Shown: positions 28,430 to 36,931, numbered from the stretch's first letter. The stretch: DNA of 64,000 bases from Saccharobesus litoralis (GCF_003063625.1 NZ_CP026604.1:3326065-3390064), one strand, 5' to 3'. Numbers and translations are program-made. The notes: generated from the sequence alone by a model not told the origin.

Positions 28430-28476
28430 AGTGACTTTTGTTGGATAAACATAGTCTGGTTTAAGCAAAAGTCACT
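28430..28476. repeat. Inverted repeat AGTGACTTTTG / CAAAAGTCACT
   Basis: Perfect 11-base arms at 28430-28440 and 28466-28476 around a 25-base loop. The bases just before (CGTCATTCTCGCG, CGGAGAGCCAGTGAC) look like the common gammaproteobacterial intergenic repeat that contains GTCATTCCCGCG, so this is probably one degenerate copy of another repeat family. Confidence 0.6.
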
Positions 28477-28515
28477 CGGTTCTTGTCTATATTCGTGTAT
28501 GCACCAAAAGTAGGG

Positions 28516-28580
28516 GCTTGTAAGCCAAGTCGCGAGTAAGTGCAGACAATGAACCTAAAAACTTGAGCGAGAAGACTATA
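28516..28580 (+). mobile_element. Truncated TATAGTC element (right half) touching the ElaA-like gene
   Basis: From about 28516 the sequence matches the right half of the element including the end of cassette B (AAGCCAAGTCGCGAGTAAG), then GACAATGAACC and TTGAGCGAGAAGACTATA. The left half is missing or too degenerate to see. The element ends one base before the next start codon, and its GAGAAG is at Shine-Dalgarno distance. Confidence 0.75.
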
Positions 28581-28581
28581 A

Positions 28582-29067
28582 ATGGAAAACAGCTTAGACT
28601 GGCAAATTAAAACCTATTCGCAATTAACTAAAGATGAGCTTTATCAAATTTTACACTTACGTCAGCGAGTGTTTATGTTGGAGCAGGCTAGCTTATACCT
28701 AGATTTGGATAATAAGGATCAACAATCCGTTCATCTGTTTGCTTGTGAGCATGCAAAGCATGGCGTTGTGGCTTACTTAAGGTTAGTGATCCCAACAATA
28801 GAGCATAAAGAACAACCAGTATATTTTGCTCGGTTTGCATTAGAAGAAAAGTATCGTAGCCAAGGGATAGGTAAAACACTGTTTGAAAAGGGGCTAAAAT
28901 ATGCTGCGGAGCAATGGCCAAATCAGTCACTTGCTTTAAGTGCCCAATTAGGATTACAAAACTATTATTCCAAGTATGGTTTTGTTGTGGTATCAACACC
29001 TTATGATGATGGCGGTGTTATGCATATTGATATGGTCAAACCAGCCAAGGTTGACGGTCATGCTTAA
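28582..29067 (+). CDS. elaA: ElaA-like GNAT acetyltransferase
   Basis: GCN5-related N-acetyltransferase of the ElaA type; substrate unknown. 161 residues. N-terminal motif LTKDELYQILHLRQRVFMLE with Q, then D-LDNKDQQSVHLFA, and the acetyl-CoA loop RSQGIGKTLFEKGL (Q/R-x-x-G-x-G pattern). YYSKYGFVV is the C-terminal GNAT motif. The only plausible ribosome-binding site, GAGAAG, belongs to the TATAGTC element that ends one base before the ATG. Confidence 0.88.
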   Translation: MENSLDWQIKTYSQLTKDELYQILHLRQRVFMLEQASLYLDLDNKDQQSVHLFACEHAKHGVVAYLRLVIPTIEHKEQPVYFARFALEEKYRSQGIGKTLFEKGLKYAAEQWPNQSLALSAQLGLQNYYSKYGFVVVSTPYDDGGVMHIDMVKPAKVDGHA

Positions 29068-29173
29068 TCCCTTGTCGCTCATATAACATGCGAATAAGCT
29101 TAAGGTTATGCAGGAAGCAGGCAAGTTACGTTATCCCAAATGTTTTTTTCGTTTTCTAATCAATTTGGGAATG

Positions 29174-29362
29174 CTATTTGGGAGCACTATTTAAACGAAT
29201 TAGCAAATCGACGATTTCAGCTTTTGCGGCTGAAGTTAAGGTTTCGTCATTCATGGTCATTTCGAGCATACTTTGATACTCATCCAATTCGTTAGTCGCT
29301 AAATGATTTGAGCGTGAGTCGTCAATTAGCCCCATGCTTTTTAATTCATCTTGTAATGTCAT
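29174..29362 (-). CDS. Small hypothetical protein, 62 residues
   Basis: A good AGGAG lies 7 bases before the ATG, which supports a real gene. The protein is acidic and helical (LDEYQSMLEMTMNDETLT, AAKAEIVDLLIRLN), soluble, with no known motif. It stands alone between the ElaA-like gene and the sigma/anti-sigma pair. Confidence 0.55.
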   Translation of the reverse strand: MTLQDELKSMGLIDDSRSNHLATNELDEYQSMLEMTMNDETLTSAAKAEIVDLLIRLNSAPK

Positions 29363-29552
29363 GATATATCTCCTACCACTACCCTAGATAACTGCGATTG
29401 CCGACCTTGGCTTTTCAAAACTAAGTATACGTATAGTTTCAGGTTTGAGTTCACAGTTGCAATACTTATGTGATTAAAATGTGAACAAGTACTCATTTGT
29501 CGACCGGATGAGCATATGATTATTTTGGTTTGCACGGTGCAATATTCGAATA

Positions 29553-29578
29553 CAAAAAAGCCCCTGAACGGGGCTTTT
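29553..29578 (-). terminator. Terminator of the ECF sigma / DUF3379 operon
   Basis: GCCCC, loop of five, GGGGC with A run on the left and T run on the right; on the minus strand it is followed by six T. It lies 25 bases beyond the DUF3379 stop. Confidence 0.88.
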
Positions 29579-29602
29579 AAGAAAACGTGGTGGACTGTTG
29601 GC

Positions 29603-30319
29603 TTAAATTGCCCAGCTAATATTATTTGATAGTTGGTGGCTGAATGATTGTATATTTTCATTCTTTTCACCAATGACTATCATATCGGCTTCTTTAAAGC
29701 GGTGAGCAGTGCCACTAAACCTATCATCGGAAAAGTCATGCCAGCCACTTAGCTCATTGCTTTTGGGAAGAACAAAAACAGTTACTTGTCCGTGTTCACC
29801 TTGCATAACAAGATGTAGTGATTTCAAGCCATTTAAGTTGCAGTAATTGGCATACGAAACATGTGAAATTGCATTGTTTAGCTTGCCACCAAAGCTAGCG
29901 AGCTTAGCGTTGAGTTGCTCAAGAGAGACATTCTCGTCTACCGCAGATGAATAACTCAATTCGTGGTGCAAATGTTCTAATGCATATAATCCAACTTCGC
30001 TGGTATTAACAGGTTGATAAATCCAAGCGCTCACGCCAAGTGCCGCCGCAAAAGCGACAGAAGCCGCAATCGATAAAGACCAGCGCTGTTTGTGCCTTTC
30101 TTGTTGCTTATAAGACTCGATAGATTGCTTAAGAATTAAACGTTGCTCTAACCCGTCCGGTACTGATACATGCATAGCCTTGCTGATTTTGTCGTCCAAA
30201 TTTAGCATGTCTTGCTGCAGTTGTTGCTTTGCCGGATCGGCATCTATCGATTGTTGTAAATCTTCATCAATCGCTTTGGGGTCGGCAATGACTTGACGAC
30301 GAAACTCTAAATCATCCAT
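29603..30319 (-). CDS. DUF3379 membrane protein, likely anti-sigma factor
   Basis: 238 residues with one membrane segment near residues 84-103 (SLSIAASVAFAAALGVSAWIY), a cytoplasmic N-terminus and a periplasmic C-terminal part (LHHELSYSS, LASFGGKLNN, VTVFVLP) that matches DUF3379. Its start codon shares one base with the stop of the sigma-factor gene (TAATG), the usual arrangement of an ECF sigma factor with its anti-sigma factor. The anti-sigma role is inferred from that context. Confidence 0.85.
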   Translation of the reverse strand: MDDLEFRRQVIADPKAIDEDLQQSIDADPAKQQLQQDMLNLDDKISKAMHVSVPDGLEQRLILKQSIESYKQQERHKQRWSLSIAASVAFAAALGVSAWIYQPVNTSEVGLYALEHLHHELSYSSAVDENVSLEQLNAKLASFGGKLNNAISHVSYANYCNLNGLKSLHLVMQGEHGQVTVFVLPKSNELSGWHDFSDDRFSGTAHRFKEADMIVIGEKNENIQSFSHQLSNNISWAI

Positions 30320-30885
30320 TATCCTAACCTCACTTTTGCTGGTTGATTATCTAATGCTTCTTTCAATTTGTTTCTAGCTCTGAATAAGCGAGTCATCACG
30401 GTATTTTTGTTTAAGCCAAGGATCTCTGCTATTTCTTCACCACTGCAGCCTTGCACGACTTGCAATACTAGCGGTTCACGATATTCAGGCTCTAATGCAG
30501 CAATTTGGCGTTGTAACCAATAGCTTTCTGTATTGTCTTCATTGGACGCACTGGCATTGTCAACAATACTATGTTCTTCGTACTCACCCATATCAAATTG
30601 CTTGCGTTCAAAGCGCCGCGCATTTTCGCGCCGTAGTATGGTAATTAGCCATGACTTTGCTGCTTTTTCATCTTGCAAGCTATCTAACGATTTCCATGCG
30701 CGTAGAAATGTTTCTTGTACTACATCTTCGGCAACAGCGGCATCGTTAGTTAACCAATACGCATAGCGGTATAAGTCTTTATGGTAAGCACCAACTAAGG
30801 CTTCATATCGTGTTTGCTTTGAGCTCATAGGTTCAGAACTGGCCTTTAGGTTAATTACACCGAACTGACGTTTTAATGAAAACAT
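30319..30885 (-). CDS. ECF-type RNA polymerase sigma factor
   Basis: 188 residues, or 169 if the internal ATG at 30828 (MSSKQTRYEAL) is used. Region 2: DLYRYAYWLTNDAAVAEDVV followed by QETFLRAWKSL. Region 4: EPLVLQVVQGCSGEEIAEIL and GLNKNTVMTRLFRARNKL. Linked to a DUF3379 protein, a pair widespread in Alteromonadales and Vibrio; the signal sensed is unknown. Confidence 0.92.
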   Translation of the reverse strand: MFSLKRQFGVINLKASSEPMSSKQTRYEALVGAYHKDLYRYAYWLTNDAAVAEDVVQETFLRAWKSLDSLQDEKAAKSWLITILRRENARRFERKQFDMGEYEEHSIVDNASASNEDNTESYWLQRQIAALEPEYREPLVLQVVQGCSGEEIAEILGLNKNTVMTRLFRARNKLKEALDNQPAKVRLG

Positions 30886-31202
30886 GGCTAAGCCTTAAGT
30901 CTTTGTTAGTTGCACGTCAGCTCACTTAAATTAGAAGACCTGACATAAATTAGAAATATTTCAAAAAAATAATGCGATTAGTCGTGTTTGACTAAATCGT
31001 AAAATAATTACCTTGCTAGCGTTCATTTATTTTGATGATATATATTGATAAATTTAGGGCATTGTTATTGCAAATGGTTATTGAAATAAAACAATTTTGA
31101 CGCCAGCATTGTATAGCTAGACGCCGATTAACGGTAAATAGAACGATATCTTAGTGAATGATTGTGACGAAATGAAATGACAAACAGGCAAGACAATCCC
31201 TA
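30886..31202. other. Gap upstream of the sigma-factor gene
   Basis: No gene seen. TTAGTC at 30977-30982 and GACTAA at 30989-30994 form a 6-base inverted repeat with a 6-base spacer. The rest is AT-rich and should hold the sigma-operon promoter. Confidence 0.4.
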
Positions 31203-31523
31203 CTATTCTTGGCTGTCTGGAGCTTTATTTTTGCAGTTGGCTTGTTTTTCTAACCAATAAACCGTGTTTCCTGCCATAACCACAGTGCCTGAGACGACCA
31301 GCTCTGCCGACGTTATGCCTGCCACGGCTAATAGTTTTATGGCACAAGCTTGGCCTACGCATTCGCCAAGTTGCTCTATTTTTTCAATATCTTTTTTGAG
31401 TTCATATTTTTTTGACGTGACGCCGCAATCTTCATCATAGTAGTGAACCTTTTCGGGGTAGATTACGCAAGCACTGAGCAGGCTTGTGAGTATGGCAATT
31501 AGCGTGGATTGCAGTATCTTCAT
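31203..31523 (-). CDS. Small putative lipoprotein
   Basis: I choose the ATG at 31523 (106 residues) because it opens a lipoprotein signal ending LLSAC; the frame extends 15 codons further up, without signal features. The mature part holds four further cysteines (DCGVTS, GECVGQACA, ANCKNK) and a hydrophobic segment LLAVAGITSAELVVSGTVV. A ribosome-binding site is weak. Family not recognised. Confidence 0.6.
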   Translation of the reverse strand: MKILQSTLIAILTSLLSACVIYPEKVHYYDEDCGVTSKKYELKKDIEKIEQLGECVGQACAIKLLAVAGITSAELVVSGTVVMAGNTVYWLEKQANCKNKAPDSQE

Positions 31524-31596
31524 TGATCTTATTCCATTATTTGTTATGTAGGCGCTGTTGTTGAACATACAGTGTGGCGCAATATAAGGTTTTTAT

Positions 31597-31625
31597 CGAG
31601 TCCGAGTTGATTGAATTCGGACTCG
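31597..31625. other. Inverted repeat between two lipoprotein genes
   Basis: CGAGTCCGA and TCGGACTCG with an 11-base loop. It could act as a weak terminator for the lactonase-like gene, though the T run beyond the stem on the minus strand is imperfect (TAAAAACC on that strand has none). Confidence 0.45.
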
Positions 31626-31663
31626 CTTCTCATTTTTGCTTCATTCCTTCCACTTAAGCTTTG

Positions 31664-32866
31664 TTACAGAGCACCGACAAACACAGGGGTGATTAAAGAT
31701 TGTTGATGCTGACTATTGCTTAACAAGCCTGTTGTTGGGTTTCTAATTAACACGCTAAGGCTATTACTGTTTTGATTGGCAACAACAATAAAATGACCAT
31801 CTGGGCTGATCGTGAAATCACGCGGCTCTTCCCCTCCAGTTGAGATATTTTGAATGCGTCGCAAATAGCCATTTTTTCTAATGCTAAAAACCGCAAGGGT
31901 ATTGGCTCCGCGATTGGAGGCATATAGATATTGTCCATCGCTAGATATTTTTATCGCCGCCGCTTTACTAAATTTAGTAAAATTCGCGTTTAATGTACTG
32001 CGTTTTTGTAAGTAACTTAGTTTTCCTGTTTCGGGCTGACGCTGTAAAACAGTGACCGAATTTGATAATTCGTTTAGTACATAAACCTGATGGGTTTGGG
32101 GATGAAAAGTCATGTGTCTAGGACCATCGCCCGGCGACGCTTTATACGCTATTCCTTTATCGATAAATTCTCCTTGCGCTAATTGGTAGTGGTAAATGGC
32201 ATCGCCACCTAAGTCGGCGCTGTATATATCTTTGCCATCAGGTGACCAAGCTATCCAGTGTAAATGCGAGCTTTTTTGTCTTGCACTTGGGCCTTTGCCT
32301 TGATGTTTAATGGTTTTTAACAACTTGGGTTTATTGGTAGAAATGTCAAAAAATTGCACATCGCCAGATACGTAATTAGCTGTCGCTAGATATTTTTCGT
32401 TAGGACTTAAACTGATGTAGCAGGGTGCGAACGCAATTTTTTGCAAGCTGTATGTTTTGACAAAACTCAAGTCCTGCGGTTGTTTTTGATATTGGGTTAT
32501 ACCGCCATCTTTTGTTTCGACTACCGCGAATAGGCGGTTTTTGTTTTTATTCCAAGCTAGGTATGACGGGTTGATTGCGGCTGCCACGTTAGTCGGAGTC
32601 GATAATTCGCCTGTGGTGGCATTTAATTTAATTGACCATATGCCTTCATTCAGATTTTTATTATAAGTCCCCACTAAAAACTCGTGATAGACAGTAGGGG
32701 CAATCTTTACTGGTTGGCGGGTAGGCGACTGGCACGCGACAAGTAGCGAGCCGAGAACAACGAAAATAGAAACGCGAATAAAACAGTGTAAATAGGATTT
32801 AGCTTGATAGGTTAATCGGGCTAATTGTGTTCGTGCTGGAGTTTGTGTGTGTGCTTGTGTAATCAT
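31664..32866 (-). CDS. Lactonase-family beta-propeller lipoprotein (6-phosphogluconolactonase-like)
   Basis: 400 residues from the ATG at 32866; a GTG three codons upstream is less likely. A long N-terminus leads into a lipoprotein signal ending LLVACQSP. The rest is a seven-bladed propeller of the PF10282 type: FLVGTYNKNLNEGIWSIKL, SYLAWNKNKNRLFAVVE, WSPDGKDIYSADLGGDAIYH, GPRHMTFHPQTHQVYVLNE, SSDGQYLYASNRGANTLAVF and ISPDGHFIVVANQNSNSLSV. Cytoplasmic Pgl enzymes lack such a signal, so this one acts in the envelope and its substrate is uncertain. Confidence 0.85.
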   Translation of the reverse strand: MITQAHTQTPARTQLARLTYQAKSYLHCFIRVSIFVVLGSLLVACQSPTRQPVKIAPTVYHEFLVGTYNKNLNEGIWSIKLNATTGELSTPTNVAAAINPSYLAWNKNKNRLFAVVETKDGGITQYQKQPQDLSFVKTYSLQKIAFAPCYISLSPNEKYLATANYVSGDVQFFDISTNKPKLLKTIKHQGKGPSARQKSSHLHWIAWSPDGKDIYSADLGGDAIYHYQLAQGEFIDKGIAYKASPGDGPRHMTFHPQTHQVYVLNELSNSVTVLQRQPETGKLSYLQKRSTLNANFTKFSKAAAIKISSDGQYLYASNRGANTLAVFSIRKNGYLRRIQNISTGGEEPRDFTISPDGHFIVVANQNSNSLSVLIRNPTTGLLSNSQHQQSLITPVFVGAL

Positions 32867-33072
32867 GGCTGGCACTTTTCCCTAATGTTATTTTTGTGTG
32901 TTATTGCAAGATAGCATAAAACCGAGACTTGTTGTTGAGAGTTCATTTGTCGTTAATAGCTCAAAATATTGAAACTTGAAATTCACTATTTTGGTATTAG
33001 GCATAAAAATTATTGCCAAAAAATATCATCTCACTATGCTTGAACCTCTTTTTTTCAAATCATTAATTTTTT

Positions 33073-33951
33073 ATGTGTCGCTTTTTTACTTATTCAGGCC
33101 CCGCCATATTAATGCAAGACTTGTTGGTTGATGCCTGCAACTCATTGGTTCAACAAAGTAAAAGTGCTAAGAAAACCCATTTACCCGTCAATGGTGATGG
33201 ATTTGGTTTAGGTTGGTATCCATTGCATAATGATCCTGAGCCCGGCACATTTGTTAGCGTTGAACCTGCATGGCGTAATAAAAATTTACGCCAATTAGCG
33301 AGTAAAATTAAAGCTAAACATTTTTTTGCTCATGTGCGAGATGCATCCGGCGGCTTAGCGGTTAATTTGCAAAATTGCCATCCATTTCAGTACAAGAATT
33401 TACTTTGGATGCACAATGGTTGGTTAGATGGTTTTGAATTGATAAAACGCAAGTTGATTGCCGAATTAGATGACCCCGCCTATCAGCTTATCGAAGGCTC
33501 GACGGATTCTGAGCACGCTTTTGCCTTGTTTATGCAGCAAGTTAAAATGGCAAGCAATATTAGCCGCTCCACAATGGTTGAAGCATTATTGGCTACAATG
33601 CAACGTATTATGCAATTGCGTAAACAAGCCAATATCAACAATAATGCTTTTATGAATTTTGCCGTGACTAATGGTGTGGACACCATTGCCACGCGCTTTT
33701 CGTCAGACGAGCAAGTTCAACCGTCGTCATTATTTTATGCGCAAGGAAAATTGGTTCGTTGCCGAGCAGGTGAGTTATGCTTAATTCAACCAGAATCGCC
33801 TGAAGAAAACAGCATTATCATCGCGTCTGAGCCTTTGACTAAAGATCGGCCAAGTTGGATTAAAGTCGAGCGCAACCATATGGTGATAGCTCGCGGCAAT
33901 GAATCGGTAGAAATGTTGCCAATCCCTTTGCCTTTTCAAAAGAGTTTGTGA
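33073..33951 (+). CDS. Class II glutamine amidotransferase (YafJ/EgtC-like)
   Basis: N-terminal nucleophile amidotransferase; the catalytic Cys is residue 2 (MCRFFTYSGPAI) after Met removal. 292 residues. NGDGFGLGWYP, FFAHVRDASGG and LWMHNGWLDGF are the usual glutaminase signatures; the H-N-G oxyanion motif is present. Substrate unknown. No Shine-Dalgarno sequence is seen before the ATG. It is followed by a DUF1801 gene after 27 bases and a DUF808 gene after that, probably one operon. Confidence 0.9.
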   Translation: MCRFFTYSGPAILMQDLLVDACNSLVQQSKSAKKTHLPVNGDGFGLGWYPLHNDPEPGTFVSVEPAWRNKNLRQLASKIKAKHFFAHVRDASGGLAVNLQNCHPFQYKNLLWMHNGWLDGFELIKRKLIAELDDPAYQLIEGSTDSEHAFALFMQQVKMASNISRSTMVEALLATMQRIMQLRKQANINNNAFMNFAVTNGVDTIATRFSSDEQVQPSSLFYAQGKLVRCRAGELCLIQPESPEENSIIIASEPLTKDRPSWIKVERNHMVIARGNESVEMLPIPLPFQKSL

Positions 33952-33978
33952 CGATTAAGTGACAGGAGAGTCATCTTC

Positions 33979-34434
33979 ATGAAAATTGCAGCAACAACAG
34001 TTGAAGAATACATTGCCCAAGTGCCGCCAGAACGCCAAGCAGCCTTTCAGCAATTAAGGCAAGTGATATTAAGCAATATACCGCATGGCTTTGTAGAACA
34101 AATAAATTATGGCATGCTGGGCTATGTTGTGCCTCATACACTGTATCCTGCCGGATATCATTGTGATCCCAAACTACCGTTGCCGTTTACCAATATAGCC
34201 AATCAAAAAAACTTTATTGGCTTTTATCACATGGGACTGTATGCCAAACCCGAGTTGCATGCTTGGTTTGTCGAGCAGTATGCAAAATATTCTGATGTAA
34301 AGTTGGATATGGGAAAAAGCTGCGTTCGTTTTAAAAAAGTTGAAAAAATTCCATTTACTCTGATTGCTGACTTAATGCAAAAAATGACAGTGGATGAATG
34401 GATCCAATTATACGAAAACCGCAATAAAGGTTAA
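33979..34434 (+). CDS. DUF1801 (YdhG-like) protein
   Basis: 151 residues. Family features are TVEEYIAQVPPERQAAFQQL, NIPHGFVEQINYGMLGYVVP, NFIGFYHMGLYAKPELHAW and SCVRFKKVEKIP. Small cytoplasmic protein of unknown function, distantly like frataxin-like folds in database notes I recall. Preceded by AGGAGA. Middle gene of a likely three-gene operon. Confidence 0.88.
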   Translation: MKIAATTVEEYIAQVPPERQAAFQQLRQVILSNIPHGFVEQINYGMLGYVVPHTLYPAGYHCDPKLPLPFTNIANQKNFIGFYHMGLYAKPELHAWFVEQYAKYSDVKLDMGKSCVRFKKVEKIPFTLIADLMQKMTVDEWIQLYENRNKG

Positions 34435-34452
34435 TGAAAACAAGGAACTATA

Positions 34453-35376
34453 ATGGCTGGAACTAGCTTACTCACTTTACTGGATAAAATAGCTGTAGCA
34501 TTGGACGATGTTGCAGTGATGACCAAAGTCGCGGCCAAGAAAACGGCAGGCGTTTTGGGGGACGATTTAGCACTCAATGCTCAGCAAGTGCAGGGAGTGA
34601 AAGCAGAGCGGGAGCTACCCGTTGTTTGGGCTGTTTTTAAAGGTTCGGCAATCAATAAAGTGATTTTAGTGCCAGCGGCCTTGCTAATTAGTGCGTTTAT
34701 CCCTTGGCTAATTATGCCACTTTTGATGTTAGGTGGTTTGTATTTATGCTTTGAAGGCGTAGAAAAAGTGGCGCATTCATTATTCACCAGCAAAGCAGAT
34801 AAAGAGGCTGAACATAGCAAAGATTTAGCCGCTCTTTGCGATCATTCAGTCGATATGGCGCAATACGAAAAAGATAAGATTAAAGGCGCCATTAAAACCG
34901 ATTTTATTTTGTCTGCTGAAATTATTGTTATCGCTTTAGGAACAGTATCGGACAAAGGTATTGTCGACCAAGCTAGCGTGGTTACGGCAATTGCCACCTT
35001 AATGACAATTGGGGTTTATGGGTTAGTGGCGCTTATTGTTAAATTGGATGATATGGGCGTACATCTAGTTAATCAACAAACAGGCTTAGTCAATTTTAAA
35101 CACCTTGTTGGTAAAGCTTTGTTGGCATTTGCCCCGAAATTGATGAAATTCTTAGCAGTAGTCGGCACCGCAGCAATGTTTTTAGTGGGTGGCGGCATTA
35201 TTGTTCATGGTTTGGATTTTTTGCATCACATATTACACGATATGAGTCAGGCTCTTGCCGCAATACCTTACCTTATTTGGTTTGTTGAGCCGCTATTTAA
35301 TGCGTTAGTGGGTATAGTTGGTGGGGCGATTGTCCTAGCTATTGTTAAGTTTGGCACAAGGTTTTTTACTAAGTAG
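34453..35376 (+). CDS. yedI: DUF808 inner-membrane protein (YedI-like)
   Basis: 307 residues. MAGTSLLTLLDKIAVALDDV and KTAGVLGDDLALNAQQVQG are the DUF808 opening. Several membrane segments follow: LVPAALLISAFIPWLIMPLL, ILSAEIIVIALGTV, VTAIATLMTIGVYGLVALIV, FLAVVGTAAMFLVGGGIIVH and LFNALVGIVGGAIVLAIV. Function unknown. AAGGAA precedes the ATG. A TATAGTC element lies 19 bases after the stop. Confidence 0.93.
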   Translation: MAGTSLLTLLDKIAVALDDVAVMTKVAAKKTAGVLGDDLALNAQQVQGVKAERELPVVWAVFKGSAINKVILVPAALLISAFIPWLIMPLLMLGGLYLCFEGVEKVAHSLFTSKADKEAEHSKDLAALCDHSVDMAQYEKDKIKGAIKTDFILSAEIIVIALGTVSDKGIVDQASVVTAIATLMTIGVYGLVALIVKLDDMGVHLVNQQTGLVNFKHLVGKALLAFAPKLMKFLAVVGTAAMFLVGGGIIVHGLDFLHHILHDMSQALAAIPYLIWFVEPLFNALVGIVGGAIVLAIVKFGTRFFTK

Positions 35377-35395
35377 AGACGCCTTTCATAATTAA

Positions 35396-35524
35396 TATAG
35401 TCAAAGTGATCAGGTTTTAGGGGAAGCCGTCAAGCTTCGAATCCCCATGAGCATATGCTCTATTATGTGATTGGGGTGAGTAAGCGCTGACAATGAACCA
35501 TAAAGCCTGAGCGAGAAGACTATA
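35396..35524 (+). mobile_element. TATAGTC element, 129-bp form
   Basis: Left end TATAGTCAAAGTGATCAGG, right end GAGCGAGAAGACTATA, neither cassette. Located between convergent genes (DUF808 and the PilJ/MCP-like gene). Confidence 0.9.
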
Positions 35525-35651
35525 AAAGGAGCTTATATACTTAAGTTCCAAGCGCAGGTATAATCATAGGAAAATTGCCCCAAAGCTTTTACACAGGGCT
35601 TTTTACTCATGTATGAAGACGCTTTTGGCTTGAATAAATAATGTCGGGCGG

Positions 35652-36341
35652 CTAATTATTAATTTCTGTAATAAACGAATTAACGCTAGCATTAACCCCT
35701 TGAGTCACGTCGCGGGTCATCATATTTAGCCTATTCATTTCACTGGCAACCACTTTAAAGCCTGCGCCCATTTCACCTGCGCGTGCTGCTTCTACCGATG
35801 CATTAAACGATAATATTTTGATCGATAAATTAATTTTTTCGACTTCTTCTAGCTTCTCTTCAATGTCTGCCGCGAGTTCTTTAATTTTATGTAGTTTATG
35901 CGCGGCGATTTTGCTGAGTCTATCTTCAAAAAATGCCACTATTTGATTGAGTGCCAGTAATAAGGTTGAAGAGACAAATTTTAAAAAGTCGAGCAATTGA
36001 TGCTTGTTGATAGCTTTTTTATAACGAACGGCTGTGCTTAGTTGATGAAGTTGGGTAACAAAGCTTTTGATAATATTGTCTATCGACTGATCTTGAATTT
36101 GCGTACTGTCTTTGAATTTCAAGTAGGCATTATTCATCGATTCGTCTTGGGCAACCGTGTCGGCCACTAATTTATAATCTTGTTCAAACTTTCTAACGGT
36201 AATGGTTAATTCATCTGCAAACCAATCGTCGGTTGGTAAGTCTTGATTGATAATAGTGATAAACATAGCGGCGCGGTGCGATAGCATTCTTAATCGTCCG
36301 CTATGATTAATGAGTAAGCTGATATCGCTTTCTTTTAACAT
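35652..36341 (-). CDS. Soluble PilJ/MCP-like signalling protein
   Basis: 229 residues with no signal peptide or membrane segment. The N-terminus (LINHSGRLRMLSHRAAMFIT) is like the type IV pili methyl-accepting (PilJ/NIT-related) sensory helices that contain GRQRMLSQR. The C-terminus (INLSIKILSFNASVEAARAG and EMGAGFKVVASEM) is the CheA-contacting hairpin tip of chemoreceptors, but the long flanking helices are almost absent and the protein ends about 25 residues later. It may act as a soluble adaptor to a receptor array. It is flanked by TATAGTC elements on both sides. Confidence 0.75.
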   Translation of the reverse strand: MLKESDISLLINHSGRLRMLSHRAAMFITIINQDLPTDDWFADELTITVRKFEQDYKLVADTVAQDESMNNAYLKFKDSTQIQDQSIDNIIKSFVTQLHQLSTAVRYKKAINKHQLLDFLKFVSSTLLLALNQIVAFFEDRLSKIAAHKLHKIKELAADIEEKLEEVEKINLSIKILSFNASVEAARAGEMGAGFKVVASEMNRLNMMTRDVTQGVNASVNSFITEINN

Positions 36342-36428
36342 TGGTATTTTGGCTCCGCTTTATTCCCCAATTTGGCTTAATCAAACTAAGCAATATTTAC
36401 ACCATGCTGTTAATGCTTGATAACTTAC

Positions 36429-36606
36429 TATAGTCAAAGCGATCAGGTTTTAGGGGCAGGTTTCTGGTTCCAGACGAAACCTAAGTACCTACATCCATGT
36501 AGGCAAAGCCGTCAAGCTTCGAGTCCCCATGAGCATATGCTCTACTATGTGATTGGGGCGAGTAAGCGCTGACAATGAACCATAAGACCTGAGCGAGAAG
36601 ACTATA
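36429..36606 (+). mobile_element. TATAGTC element, 178-bp form (cassette A only)
   Basis: Perfect ends TATAGTCAAAGCGATCAGG and GAGCGAGAAGACTATA. Cassette A contains the hairpins GGTTTC/GAAACC and CCTACAT-CC-ATGTAGG. TTAC flanks both sides, possibly a target duplication but not seen in other copies. A 141-bp tandem duplication begins 44 bases to the right. Confidence 0.92.
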
Positions 36607-36649
36607 TTACGCAATTATCGTGGGCGAGCTACTTTCTACATCGACACCG

Positions 36650-36931
36650 CATTTTAAGATACATAGTTAACATATTCGCTTGCAGGTCATGCTTTTCTGT
36701 TTGTGATTCAAGCGAATAAAGAACAAGTCAAGCGGATGGTTTTTTGCTGTGTTTTGGTGCAGCTTGTCGTTTGCGGGTAAAATAGTGCAGCATTTTAAGA
36801 TACATAGTTAACATATTCGCTTGCAGGTCATGCTTTTCTGTTTGTGATTCAAGCGAATAAAGAACAAGTCAAGCGGATGGTTTTTTGCTGTGTTTTGGTG
36901 CAGCTTGTCGTTTGCGGGTAAAATAGTGCAG
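36650..36931. repeat. Perfect tandem duplication of a 141-bp noncoding unit
   Basis: Copies at 36650-36790 and 36791-36931 are identical base for base by my reading; a third copy begins (CATGTTAAGAT at 36932) and then diverges. Inside each unit ATTCGCTTG and CAAGCGAAT (36674-36682 and 36709-36717 in the first copy) form a 9-base inverted repeat with a 26-base loop. No ORF with a ribosome-binding site is present. It lies in the 677-base gap between the PilJ/MCP-like gene and the stop of the Sel1 gene. Confidence 0.95.

Noticed and set aside
29500-29530. Another TATAGTC-element core (GATGAGCATATGATTATTTTGG)
   Set aside because: Only half the palindrome is kept and no ends are visible; the similarity is too short to claim.
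36425-36610. TTAC as a four-base target duplication of the elements
   Set aside because: It flanks only the 36429 copy; other copies show no common direct repeat outside the TA.
36650-36931. Integron attC or VCR-type recombination site inside the 141-bp units
   Set aside because: There is GTTAAC and an inverted repeat, but the paired attC core sites and cassette ORFs are absent.
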